The notes: generated by a model from the letters alone, not told the origin. A DNA stretch of 64,000 bases from Marivirga salinae (GCF_030503855.1 NZ_CP129971.1:2666001-2730000); one strand, 5' to 3'; shown: positions 30,101-38,377, counted from the first letter of the stretch. Translations and numbers: made by a program.

Positions 30101-30469
30101 GCTAATGATTTTTCAAGTTATTTTTATAAAAATAATGGCGATGGGGCTTTCGAAGCCATAGCCTTACCGATGGAATTACAAATATCTTCTCTTAATGCCC
30201 TAGAATTTATAGATGACGATAATCGGGAACTATTAGGGGCTGGAAACTTTTATGAGAATAATATTGAAATGGGTAAATATGATGCTCAATATGGAACAGT
30301 ATTTCAATTACAAGATTCTATCATTAACATTAAGAAAGTGAAAGCCTTGAAATTGGATGGTCAAGTGAGAAACATAAGATCAATCGATGTGAATGGTGAA
30401 AAATATTTTCTGGTTAGCAGAAATGACAATAGTTTGAAATTGATAACATTCGATAAGATAAATAATTGA
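27116..30469 (+). CDS. Giant FG-GAP/VCBS-repeat lipoprotein with ASPIC/UnbV domain (copy 2)
   Basis: A 1117-residue paralogue of the preceding gene with the same order of parts: lipobox LFSAC (C33) after a long signal peptide, N-terminal blades beginning FYNGGGVAAGDFNNDGLVD, the ASPIC/UnbV piece (NAIGSRVIVKQKNN, FPVKGFQSSAQDKLHIAIGD), and C-terminal blades (DINGDGREDFF, DIDNDGDQDLI, DFNGDGFQDVF, DLNGDGKPDII). Nearly equal length and matching landmarks, such as DWSWG/A near the middle, point to an old tandem duplication followed by divergence. The first methionine may not be the true start, since MKVSIVKRINFK is long for a lipoprotein signal. Function unknown; a surface scaffold or binding protein is a guess. 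Confidence 0.9.
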   Translation: MKVSIVKRINFKYNTSYLISSFSLIVLSLFSACQDSEESYFELLKAEKTGLDFENTLEQTTEFSFFDYMYFYNGGGVAAGDFNNDGLVDLFFTSNMGENKLFLNQGDFKFKDVSKEAGIVGEGYWSTGASVVDINQDGMLDIYVNVVGDHEILKGSNQLFVCKKIENGIPVFEDEAIAYDLDLAGFGTQAAFADFDKDGDLDMFQLNHSIHQNGTFGKRESFEEETSNVSGDRYFRNDNGTFINATEESGINSTVIGYGLGVVVGDVNNDGYPDIYVGNDFHENDYLYINQQDGTFKEMLTEQMQHTSRFSMGVDMADINNDGFNDIISLDMLPYDPQILKSSLGEEAFDVYRFKKDFGYNDQFARNNLQLNNQNGTFSEIALYADIYATDWSWAPLFMDFDNNGQKDLFVSNGIPRRMNDIDYINYMSSNENQRKKTEMGIVDKEDLEIVERMPKIKLPNRFFSNNKDLTFDDVSSQISNNQNSYSNGAIYVDLDNDGDLDIVVNNLEDKPFIYKNTAVEDNRSGKYLQLELVGSENNRNAIGSRVIVKQKNNESLSYEYFPVKGFQSSAQDKLHIAIGDSSQVENIQLIWPDGSTQNLNNLKYNKVHKVKYQDGLDSFDFASLHPTNFDYRAIELQDSLGLDVVHKENQFVEFIREPLMPHMVSSEGPALAVADINGDGREDFFIGSSKREDSQLWIQTEEGKFKLMEQPLIQNDHTFEDVNAVFADIDNDGDQDLIIASGGNEYRGDSEYITQRVYLNDGKGNYNDKYVFENSHMTASSVAVADFNGDGFQDVFFGGRAVPYGYGLAPGSKLYFNNQDGTFKLANNVMAPFLDEMGMITDASSADLNGDGKPDIILAIEWESIKLMINEGDKFVLHEVGNEKGWWRHIKAGDFDGDGHIDIIAGNIGENSRFKPTEEEPVNLYIKDFDDNGQTDPLLTYYLDGKEIPFANHSEILKQLPMLKKDWKYAQDFSKADLSDVFGRDALESAEKLSANDFSSYFYKNNGDGAFEAIALPMELQISSLNALEFIDDDNRELLGAGNFYENNIEMGKYDAQYGTVFQLQDSIINIKKVKALKLDGQVRNIRSIDVNGEKYFLVSRNDNSLKLITFDKINN

Positions 30470-30472
30470 TAA

Positions 30473-31816
30473 ATGAAGAGTACAGTATTCTATTTTTTAG
30501 CATTTTTTGGGTTCTTTTTTTCTTGTACCCAGTCTGAAAATCATAAGACTCCTGTGGAAGCAAAGGACTTGCATTCTTTAATGCAAAGAGTAACAGATGT
30601 GACGGTTCATGATATTTTTTCTCCACCGGTAGCAAGCAGGGTATATGTATATCCTTCCATTGCTACTTATGAAGTTTTAGCAAAGCAAGATTCTTCCTAT
30701 AAATCTTTAGCAGGACAAGTTAATGGTCTCCAACCAATTCCAAATCCTGATAATGAAAATGTAAACCTCCAATTAGCTGCACTTTATGCTAATTACTTAA
30801 CTTCCAAAATGCTGATTTTCTCAGAAGAAAAAATGGAAGAATGGCTATCTGATTGGAAAACTGAATTAGAAAATAGAGGAATGGATGATGATGAATGGGA
30901 GTCTTCTGTGAATTATGCCACTAAAGTTCATCAGCATATTGTAGCATGGGCTAATGAAGATAATTATAAGGAAACTAGGACTATGTCTAAACATCCTTTA
31001 AGTGATAAATCCCATCATTGGGAGCCTACACCTCCAGCGTATATGGCAGCTATAGAACCACATTGGAATAAAATCAGAACATTTGCATTGGACAGTGCTA
31101 ATCAGTTTATCCCTCAACCTCCTTATGAATTTAGTTTAGATGAAAGCAGTCCTTTCTATAAAGAAATGATGGAAGTTTATAATGTGGTTAAGGGTGTAGA
31201 TAAGGAAAAGAAAGAGATTGCTTCATTTTGGGATTGTAATCCTTATGTGATGAATATAACCGGTCATGTGATGTTTGCAACTAAGAAAATTACGCCTGGA
31301 GGTCACTGGATGGGAATTGCCAAAATTGCATCTATGCTAGATGAGGCTGATTTAATGAAAAGCAGTTATGCTTATACCAAAACTTCAATTGCTTTGGCAG
31401 ATGGTTTTATCGCATGCTGGGATGAAAAGTATCGTTCAAATTTAATCAGACCAGAAACTATCATTAATAGAAAAATTGATAATGACTGGTCTCCAACATT
31501 ACAAACACCACCTTTTCCTGAATATACAAGCGGACATAGTGTGATTTCTACAGCGGCTGCTAATGCCTTAACTGATGTATATGGTGATAATTTTAGTTTT
31601 GTTGATAGCACCGAAGTTAAATTCGGACTTCCTTCCAGAAAATTTAATTCATTTATGGAAGCATCTCAGGAAGCTGCTATGAGCCGATTGTATGGTGGTA
31701 TTCACTACAGACGAGCAATAGAAGAGGGAATATGGCAAGGACAGAAAGTTGGCGATTTGATTAGAGAAAAATTAGATTTTAAAAGTAATAACACAATAGC
31801 AAGTAAACAGAAATGA
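30473..31816 (+). CDS. Vanadium-dependent haloperoxidase / PAP2-like lipoprotein
   Basis: A 447-residue lipoprotein (lipobox FFFSC, C18) of the vanadium haloperoxidase/PAP2 phosphatase superfamily. The vanadate- or phosphate-binding residues are all present: K319 and R326 in KYRSNLIRP (K-x6-RP), the acid-base H355 in YTSGHSV, and R405 with H411 in SRLYGGIH (SR-x5-H). Two changes from the classical motif are visible: TSGH instead of PSGH, and Ala where the D of H-x3-D usually sits. Bacteroidota members are mostly uncharacterised, so haloperoxidase and phosphatase are both possible. It lies 3 nt after the second giant lipoprotein and overlaps the trehalase gene by 4 nt (ATGA), which ties it to sugar use. 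Confidence 0.87.
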   Translation: MKSTVFYFLAFFGFFFSCTQSENHKTPVEAKDLHSLMQRVTDVTVHDIFSPPVASRVYVYPSIATYEVLAKQDSSYKSLAGQVNGLQPIPNPDNENVNLQLAALYANYLTSKMLIFSEEKMEEWLSDWKTELENRGMDDDEWESSVNYATKVHQHIVAWANEDNYKETRTMSKHPLSDKSHHWEPTPPAYMAAIEPHWNKIRTFALDSANQFIPQPPYEFSLDESSPFYKEMMEVYNVVKGVDKEKKEIASFWDCNPYVMNITGHVMFATKKITPGGHWMGIAKIASMLDEADLMKSSYAYTKTSIALADGFIACWDEKYRSNLIRPETIINRKIDNDWSPTLQTPPFPEYTSGHSVISTAAANALTDVYGDNFSFVDSTEVKFGLPSRKFNSFMEASQEAAMSRLYGGIHYRRAIEEGIWQGQKVGDLIREKLDFKSNNTIASKQK

Positions 31817-33444
31817 AAGAATTTTATCATTATTCAAAACACTATTGTTTAATATTAATAATTATACTTTCAGCCTCTTGTTCTGCAGTTGTTGAAAGGG
31901 AAAAGAATAACAAAGTAGAAAATTCACTGAATGATTTTCTTGAATTTTATGATTCTGAATTATTCAAAGCTGTGCAATTGAAAGGAGTTTTTAAGGATTC
32001 AAAAACATTTGTCGATTGCATTCCTAAAAGCAGTTTAAAGAAAATTCAAATTAGTTATTTAGCAGAAAAGGACAGAAAAAATTTTGATCTGAAAGAATTT
32101 TTAAATAATAATTTTGAGCTTCCAGAAGATCCTAAAACAGAATTTGAAACAGATCAGCTAATGGATATGTACGATCATATCGAAAGCTTGTGGCCAGTAT
32201 TAACTCGAACTGAAGACACTATTCAAAACTCTTCTTTAATTCCATTGCCTAACCCTTATGTTGTTCCTGGCGGTCGTTTTAGAGAGATATATTATTGGGA
32301 TTCATATTTTACTATGCTCGGGCTTAAAGCATCGGGCAAGGAAGATCTAGCTATTAGTATGTTGGATAATTTTGCATTTCTGATTGATAGTTTAGGCTTT
32401 ATCCCAAATGGAAATAGGGCTTACTATACAGGTAGAAGTCAACCACCATTTTTCTCTCTTATGGTGGATGAATTAACGGCTAACAATCGCTCTAAATTTA
32501 TTTCTTATCAGCCTCAACTATTGAAAGAATATGAGTTTTGGATGAAGGGAAGTGAAAAATTATCTGAAGTTAATCCTGCTATCAATAGAGTAGTATTATT
32601 AGAGGGTGATATCGTCTTAAATCGATATTTTGATGAATATGCTAAAGCCAGGCCTGAATCATTTAAAGAAGATTATGAATTGGTTCATGAAAATGATTTA
32701 GATGAAGATAAAACTTTCAGAGATTTGAGAGCTGGTGCTGAATCAGGATGGGATTATAGTAGCAGATGGTTTGCTGATCCTCAAGAAATGAAAACAATTC
32801 AAACTACTGATATCATTCCTATTGACTTGAATGTACTCTTATATTTTTTAGAAGTTAAAATAGCACAGGCTTATAACTGGAACGAACAACTCGATAGCGC
32901 GGATATTTACTTAGAAAAAGCCAATAATCGAAAAAATGCCATCAATAGCTTACTTTGGAATGAAAAAGATCAACGTTATGCTGATTATAATTTCAGGAAG
33001 AGTGAACACACTAAAATTTTAAGTATGGCATCTGCCTATCCTCTATTTGCAAAAATTGCGCCTAAGGACAAAGCTCGAATGGTGATGAAGCAAATGAAAA
33101 ATCGTTTACTATTAGACGGAGGCTTTGTGAGTACTACCGTAGAAAGTGGGCAACAATGGGATTATCCTAATGCCTGGGCACCACTGCAATGGATAGGAAT
33201 TCAAGCACTATTTAACTATGGTGAACATGAAGCAGGTTTGGATGTGATGAACAGATGGCTCAGTTTAAATGAGAAGGTTTACCAACAAACCGGTAAAATG
33301 ATGGAAAAATACAATGTCGCAGATACTAGTCTGCAAGCAGGAGGTGGGGAGTATCCATTACAAGACGGTTTTGGTTGGACCAATGGAGTGGCCGTGGCGA
33401 TGAAAAAAATACTACAAGAGAAGGAAGAATTAGCACTTAAATAG
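31813..33444 (+). CDS. treA: Trehalase, glycoside hydrolase family 37, lipoprotein
   Basis: Splits alpha,alpha-trehalose into two glucose molecules, here in the periplasm or on the surface since a lipobox (SASC, C23) is present. Trehalase signature 1 is PGGRFREIYYWDSYF and signature 2 is QWDYPNAWAPLQ. The catalytic acid is D314 in AESGWDYSSRW and the catalytic base is E498 in MMEKYNV, both by analogy with Tre37A of Escherichia coli. The 543-residue length is normal. Its start overlaps the haloperoxidase-like gene by 4 nt. It gives the best clue that the whole locus handles trehalose or a related disaccharide. Confidence 0.95.
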   Translation: MKEFYHYSKHYCLILIIILSASCSAVVEREKNNKVENSLNDFLEFYDSELFKAVQLKGVFKDSKTFVDCIPKSSLKKIQISYLAEKDRKNFDLKEFLNNNFELPEDPKTEFETDQLMDMYDHIESLWPVLTRTEDTIQNSSLIPLPNPYVVPGGRFREIYYWDSYFTMLGLKASGKEDLAISMLDNFAFLIDSLGFIPNGNRAYYTGRSQPPFFSLMVDELTANNRSKFISYQPQLLKEYEFWMKGSEKLSEVNPAINRVVLLEGDIVLNRYFDEYAKARPESFKEDYELVHENDLDEDKTFRDLRAGAESGWDYSSRWFADPQEMKTIQTTDIIPIDLNVLLYFLEVKIAQAYNWNEQLDSADIYLEKANNRKNAINSLLWNEKDQRYADYNFRKSEHTKILSMASAYPLFAKIAPKDKARMVMKQMKNRLLLDGGFVSTTVESGQQWDYPNAWAPLQWIGIQALFNYGEHEAGLDVMNRWLSLNEKVYQQTGKMMEKYNVADTSLQAGGGEYPLQDGFGWTNGVAVAMKKILQEKEELALK

Positions 33445-33620
33445 AATTGCTGTTTTCGCTTGGAAAGAGATAATTTAACTGGAGCTAATGAAAACAATAG
33501 ATTAAGGAGTCTAGTAATATTGATTTTGACATTCAGATAAAAATTTATTATTCGACATGATTTTATGCCACTCAGCAAATCCAATTTTTTATTTTCAAAA
33601 ATTCCCTCTAATTTCCACAA

Positions 33621-33755
33621 ATGGAAAACGATAAAGATTTAGAAGATAATAACCCACCTTTACTTGGGAAGTGGAAGAATTTCTATTGGTTATTGATTAT
33701 CGTATTAGTCAGTTTGATTAGTATTTTTTATGCCATAACCCGATATTTTGCATGA
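33621..33755 (+). CDS. 44-residue single-pass membrane peptide coupled to the symporter
   Basis: A short ORF starting MENDKDLEDNNPPLLGKWKN, with one strong membrane helix (FYWLLIIVLVSLISIFY) and ending ITRYFA. Its TGA overlaps the ATG of the Na+/solute symporter (ATGA), so the two are translationally coupled. Short peptides with the same layout (acidic start, PP-x-GKWK-like turn, one helix) sit before symporters of this type in other Bacteroidota, as far as I recall, which suggests a small accessory subunit. It is not a fragment of a larger gene. Confidence 0.7.
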   Translation: MENDKDLEDNNPPLLGKWKNFYWLLIIVLVSLISIFYAITRYFA

Positions 33756-35428
33756 GCGCTTTAGATTGGATTGTCCTTTTCGGAACTCTTATAATGATTG
33801 TAAGCTATGGTGTTTATAAAACCAGAGGAAGCAAAAACATTGAATCTTATTTAAAGGGAGACAATAGCATGAAGTGGTGGACCATAGGTTTGTCCATTAT
33901 GGCAACCCAAGCTAGTGCTATCACCTTTTTATCTACTCCTGGTCAAGCTTACGAAAGCGGTATGGGTTTCATACAGTTTTACTTTGGTTTACCTATAGCC
34001 ATGATAATTCTGAGTATTTGGGTTTTACCGATCTATTACAAACTAAAAGTTTATACCGCTTACGAATATCTAGAATCACGTTTCGATTTAAAAACCAGAA
34101 TTTTAGGAGCATTTCTTTTCTTAATTCAAAGAGGATTAGCTGCAGGAATCACTATTTATGCTCCCGCCATTATTCTTTCTTCTATATTAGGTTGGCCATT
34201 GGTTTACACCACCGTAATTATTGGTTCGTTGGTTATCATTTATACCGTAAGTGGAGGTACAAAAGCAGTAAGTCAAACCCAAAAGCTTCAGATGATTGTG
34301 ATGATGGGAGGGATGATTGTTGCCGGACTTTTTGTAGTGAAATTGCTACCTGAAGATATTGGAATTGTTGGAGCAACAAAAATAGCAGGCCATTTAGGAA
34401 AGCTTGATTTGATTAATACTGAAGTGGACTTAGAAAACCGATACACTTTATGGACCGGTTTGTTAGGTGGGCTGTTTGTCGCTTTATCATATTTTGGTAC
34501 TGATCAATCACAAGTAGCACGTTATTTATCAGGCAAATCATTAACAGAAAGTAGATTAGGGTTGATGTTCAACGGTTTGTTGAAAATACCTATGCAGTTT
34601 GTTATTCTTTTTATCGGGGCATTGGTTTTTGTTTTTTATCAATTCAACCAAGCACCTGTTTTTTTTAATGAGGCGGCTAAAGATGAAGTCTACTTAAATG
34701 AAGAACAAAAAGAGAAGTATCAGGCTGTTGAGCAGGAATATGCTGATTTATTTGAAGAAAAAAGGAGACAAGTACATTTATTGTCAGAAGCAGAAGGCAA
34801 TGAAGTAGAGGTTTTAAAAGAGAAAATTTCAGGTATTCACGACAGGGAAGACCAATTGCGAAATGAGGCTAAAGATATAATTAAAGCTACAAATGAGGAT
34901 TTAGAAACCACTGATACTGATTACGTTTTTATCACTTTTGTAATGGAAAACTTGCCTAAAGGTATAATTGGACTTTTGTTGGCTGTGATTTTTTCTGCTG
35001 CTATGTCATCGACTGCATCAGAATTGAATGCGTTAGCCTCTACTAGTATTATAGATATTTATAAACGAAATATTTATAAAAAGGGGAGTGAAAAACATTA
35101 TTTAATAGCCTCTAAGCTTTTTACGCTTTTCTGGGGATTAGTCGCAGTGTTTTTTGCCACTTTTGCTGGTTTGTTAGATAATTTAATTCAAGCCGTAAAT
35201 ATTTTAGGGTCAATATTTTATGGAACCATACTGGGTATTTTCTTATCAGGATTCTTCATCAAGTATATAAAAGGAAATGCCGTATTTGTTGGGGCAGTAG
35301 TTGCACAAATGGTAGTTTTGTACTTTTATTTCTTTAGTGAAATGGCCTATCTATGGTTTAATCTCTTGGGTTGCGGAATTGTAATTTTGGTAGGATTACT
35401 TTATCAATATTTAAAAAACAACAAATAA
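33752..35428 (+). CDS. Sodium:solute symporter (SSS/SLC5 family)
   Basis: A 558-residue inner-membrane importer with about 13 membrane helices. Family features are SYLKGDNSMKWWTIGLSIMA, ATQASAITFLSTPGQAY (Na+-site region), the GTDQSQVARYLSGKS loop and AAMSSTASELNALASTS. Residues 301-390 are a long charged insertion (EEQKEKYQAVEQEYADLFEE) that looks like a coiled-coil pair of helices between two membrane segments, much longer than in typical sugar symporters. The gene follows the trehalase and the small membrane peptide, so the likely cargo is glucose or another sugar freed by the locus. There is no clear terminator after it. Confidence 0.9.
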   Translation: MSALDWIVLFGTLIMIVSYGVYKTRGSKNIESYLKGDNSMKWWTIGLSIMATQASAITFLSTPGQAYESGMGFIQFYFGLPIAMIILSIWVLPIYYKLKVYTAYEYLESRFDLKTRILGAFLFLIQRGLAAGITIYAPAIILSSILGWPLVYTTVIIGSLVIIYTVSGGTKAVSQTQKLQMIVMMGGMIVAGLFVVKLLPEDIGIVGATKIAGHLGKLDLINTEVDLENRYTLWTGLLGGLFVALSYFGTDQSQVARYLSGKSLTESRLGLMFNGLLKIPMQFVILFIGALVFVFYQFNQAPVFFNEAAKDEVYLNEEQKEKYQAVEQEYADLFEEKRRQVHLLSEAEGNEVEVLKEKISGIHDREDQLRNEAKDIIKATNEDLETTDTDYVFITFVMENLPKGIIGLLLAVIFSAAMSSTASELNALASTSIIDIYKRNIYKKGSEKHYLIASKLFTLFWGLVAVFFATFAGLLDNLIQAVNILGSIFYGTILGIFLSGFFIKYIKGNAVFVGAVVAQMVVLYFYFFSEMAYLWFNLLGCGIVILVGLLYQYLKNNK

Positions 35429-35576
35429 GCAGGTAACATTAATCTTACTTAAGGATTATCAATCACTTCTAATCGCATAGTTAGTTACTTAATAAATAAT
35501 AAAAAGCTGATTATTAATAATTTATACTTTTAAACTTCATTCAGGCCAGTTCATTCCATGTTAAGGTGATTATACG

Positions 35577-35605
35577 TTTGACCATCTATTATTTGAATAA
35601 ATTTG
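35577..35605 (+). promoter_or_regulatory. Candidate promoter of the first OmpA/PD40 gene
   Basis: TTTG (35577-35580), 17 nt, then TAAATTTG (35598-35605), an exact TAnnTTTG. It covers the upstream TTG that begins the longest frame, so the ATG at 35642 is the real start. Confidence 0.42.
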
Positions 35606-35641
35606 GAGGTTTCCTTTGGTAGTTGTATTTTTCTAATCTAT

Positions 35642-37393
35642 ATGAAGCTTTACAGTAAAATAACTCTTTCCATTTTGCTTTTATTCATGAGCATCAAATT
35701 GATGGCTCAAGATCCTGAATTGTCTAAAATTTACATGGAACAAGCAGATCAGGTATATGCGGAAGCTAAAGACGCTATTGAGATTGCGAAAGATATTTAT
35801 ATTCAAGCTGCTGAAGCAGACACCATGAATGTGAGAGCCAACTACATGGCAGGGAAACTTTATCTGGAAACTGTAAATCGAGACTATTCCACTAAATATT
35901 TTGAAAGAGTAAAAAGATTAGATTCCAAATATCGATTTAATATCGATTATTTATTGGGTAGAGGATATCAATACGGATTGGAATTTGAAAAGGCTTTAGA
36001 TTATTTTTTAGCTTATAAAGAAAAGTTAAGGTCAGATCGAAGTTATAGAGGCAGGGATAAAACTTCAGTTTATGAAGTAAATGACAGAATTGAAGAATGT
36101 AGAAATGCAAAAGAGATTATTGGAATGCCATCTTCCTATATAATAGAAAATGTAAGTGAAAATATAAATTCTACATGGCCTGATTATGCTCCAGTTTTAA
36201 ATGAAGATGAAACGGTAATGATTTTTACTTCAAGAAGGCAAGAAGGTAATATGAATGAAAATGTTGATAATGATAACTTTTATTTTGAAGATATTTATAT
36301 CTCAAAAAGACAAGGCGTGACTTGGAGTAAAGCTAAAAATATTGGTCCAAATATAAATACCTTATACCACGATTCTAATCTTTTCTTAAGCAGTGATGGT
36401 AAGACATTGTATATTTATTCTGATCAAGGAAATGGTGATATTGTATATAGTACTGAAAATGAGAATGATGAATGGACTAAACCTAAACCCTTGGAAGGAA
36501 GAATCAATTCACAAGGATTTGCAGAACAATCAATTTGGGTCTCCGATGATGGTGAATTTATGATGTTTGCTTCTAATAGACCCGGAGGTTATGGAGGTTT
36601 TGATATTTATGGATGTTACAAAGAAGATGGCCAATGGAAAAGACCTTTCAATATGGGGCCAGAGATTAACACCAAAGAAGATGAAGATGGGCCTTATATG
36701 GCAAAAGATGGAGTGACTGTTTATTTTAGTAGTAAAGGACATAAGGGGTTTGGTGGCTTTGACGTTTTTACCACCAAGTATGATGGAGATTCAGAAAAAT
36801 GGGAAAAACCAGAAAACTTAGGATATCCTGTGAATACAGTTGATGATGAAGTCTATTTTCATCCTACAGCTGATGGAGAAAGGGGATATTTGGCTTCAGT
36901 TCGTGAAGAGGGCTTAGGATTTACAGATATTTATATGGTAACGCATATTGGAGATTTAGAAAAAACAGCTAAAGATAGAATTTCTAAATTAAAAGAGCGA
37001 GATAACGATTTTATTACGGATGAAGAATTGGAGGTTAAAAAATTGATCGATTCGGTTCTTAATATTTCGGCCTATCAAGTCTATTTTGATGTGAATTCTA
37101 GTGAAGTTGCTGAGCGTCATGAAGAAAAGTTAATCGATATGGCTAACTTTTTGAAATCACATCAAAATTTAGGTGTTCAAATTTCAGCTTTTGCTTCAGC
37201 TGATGGTAATCCCAAATATAATTATGAATTATCGAACAAAAGAGCTCAATCCGTTTTGAAGTTCTTTAAAGAAAATGGAATTGAAGCTGATCGTTTGGCT
37301 GCTAGGGGGTTTGGTGTTTTGAGTGGAGGAAGTGAAGATAAGTCCAGAAAGGCAGAAGTGAAAGTATTAGATCTCTCGAAATTTGATGAATAA
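35642..37393 (+). CDS. OmpA-family protein with TPR-like and PD40 propeller repeats
   Basis: A 583-residue envelope protein. It has a signal peptide (MKLYSKITLSILLLFMSIKLMAQ in two parts, cleaved near residue 22), a helical TPR-like region (about 22-150), PD40/WD40-like blades (FLSSDGKTLYIYSD, WVSDDGEFMMFASNRPGGYGG, MAKDGVTVYFSSKGHKGFGG) and a C-terminal OmpA domain (YFDVNSSEVAERHEEKL, ISAFASADGNPKYNYELSNKRA). The OmpA part should bind peptidoglycan. The layout resembles proteins such as PorE of the type IX secretion system, but no other secretion genes are nearby, so that link is weak. It stands as a single unit. Confidence 0.88.
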   Translation: MKLYSKITLSILLLFMSIKLMAQDPELSKIYMEQADQVYAEAKDAIEIAKDIYIQAAEADTMNVRANYMAGKLYLETVNRDYSTKYFERVKRLDSKYRFNIDYLLGRGYQYGLEFEKALDYFLAYKEKLRSDRSYRGRDKTSVYEVNDRIEECRNAKEIIGMPSSYIIENVSENINSTWPDYAPVLNEDETVMIFTSRRQEGNMNENVDNDNFYFEDIYISKRQGVTWSKAKNIGPNINTLYHDSNLFLSSDGKTLYIYSDQGNGDIVYSTENENDEWTKPKPLEGRINSQGFAEQSIWVSDDGEFMMFASNRPGGYGGFDIYGCYKEDGQWKRPFNMGPEINTKEDEDGPYMAKDGVTVYFSSKGHKGFGGFDVFTTKYDGDSEKWEKPENLGYPVNTVDDEVYFHPTADGERGYLASVREEGLGFTDIYMVTHIGDLEKTAKDRISKLKERDNDFITDEELEVKKLIDSVLNISAYQVYFDVNSSEVAERHEEKLIDMANFLKSHQNLGVQISAFASADGNPKYNYELSNKRAQSVLKFFKENGIEADRLAARGFGVLSGGSEDKSRKAEVKVLDLSKFDE

Positions 37394-37427
37394 AAAAAGC
37401 CGGTAATGAAATCATCAAAACCGGCTT
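37391..37427 (-). terminator. Terminator of the DUF2911 gene, overlapping the OmpA stop
   Basis: On the minus strand AAGCCGGT pairs with ACCGGCTT around a 15-nt loop and is followed by seven T residues. The T tract overlaps the TAA stop of the convergent OmpA/PD40 gene. On the plus strand the stem lacks a T tract. Confidence 0.7.
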
Positions 37428-37447
37428 AAAACTGAAATTTTAAAATT

Positions 37448-38317
37448 TTACAAAGAATCTATTAAATCTTGATTTCTTTTCACGTAACCAAAATCTCCAG
37501 AGCTATTCTTTTTAGCTAATTCGATTGATTTTTCTGCTACTTTCTTTGCTTCTTTTTTATCTCCCATTTTGGCTAAAATTTTTGCTTTCAAATGCAAATT
37601 CCAAAACTGGGCACTATTATTACCTTCTGCTAAATAGGAATTAACCCATGCTAAAGCTTGTTTTAAGTCTCTTTCATTAGTGTAGTAATAGTTTGCTGCA
37701 GTAATTAAATTTCCGGGATCCACCTTTGTATATTTCTCTATTTGAGCCATTACTAGCTCATCATAAGAAACCTCAAAAGGAACTTTCAAACTAACATTTT
37801 CCCATCTGAAATGAATGTTTGCCGATTTATTATCAGCACTAATATCTGAAATTTGGTACGTTAAAGTTTCAACAGGCTCCTCTAATTTTTCAACTTCTTG
37901 AATAACAGATATCAACTCTTTAGATTCATCGTAGTTTCCAACATTTCCACCTAAAGATAAATCACTGTACAACTTAAACTCCCATTCGTTTTCGCCAGGC
38001 GTCATGAAAATTAAATATTCTCCAGCCTCTACTTTGTTCCCTGCGATTACCGCATCAGTGCTAAGTGTTAATACAGATCCACTATTGGCTCCAGCTCTCC
38101 ACAATACTCCGTAAGGTTGCAAAAAGTCATCTCCTTCACCAAAAATTTCACGTCCTTTCACGCTAGGTCTAAAATAACTAATGGCCACATCAGTTAATCC
38201 CACAGTAGTCTCTACTTTTGCCTTAGCAGACGGTTGTGGTATGTTTATTTGAGCTTTTAACTCAAGCGTACCTATTATTAAAATAGATAAACCAAATAGT
38301 AAAATGGATTTTTTCAT
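37448..38317 (-). CDS. DUF2911 domain protein, exported
   Basis: A 289-residue protein with a signal peptide (MKKSILLFGLSILIIGTLEL, cleavage near LKAQ). The DUF2911 pattern is clear: VTDVAISYFRPSVKGREIFG-like sequence at about 40-65 (here LTDVAISYFRPSVKGREIFG), LWRAGANSGSVLTLSTDA and GEYLIFMTPGENEWEFKLY. The C-terminal part (about 190-289) is helical and TPR-like (YTNERDLKQALAWVNSYLA, KMGDKKEAKKVAEKSIELA). DUF2911 proteins are frequent in Bacteroidota and lack a known function. The gene is divergent from the DNA glycosylase. Confidence 0.85.
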   Translation of the reverse strand: MKKSILLFGLSILIIGTLELKAQINIPQPSAKAKVETTVGLTDVAISYFRPSVKGREIFGEGDDFLQPYGVLWRAGANSGSVLTLSTDAVIAGNKVEAGEYLIFMTPGENEWEFKLYSDLSLGGNVGNYDESKELISVIQEVEKLEEPVETLTYQISDISADNKSANIHFRWENVSLKVPFEVSYDELVMAQIEKYTKVDPGNLITAANYYYTNERDLKQALAWVNSYLAEGNNSAQFWNLHLKAKILAKMGDKKEAKKVAEKSIELAKKNSSGDFGYVKRNQDLIDSL

Positions 38318-38377
38318 AATGATTTGTGTTTAAGTTTAATTAATTTGCTATTTAGCCAACTAAAACTACTTTTCTAA

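Noticed and set aside
19010..33444. Possible type IX secretion sorting domains on the exported enzymes
   Set aside because: The lipoproteins and hydrolases end in their catalytic or propeller domains, and I see no C-terminal sorting sequence.
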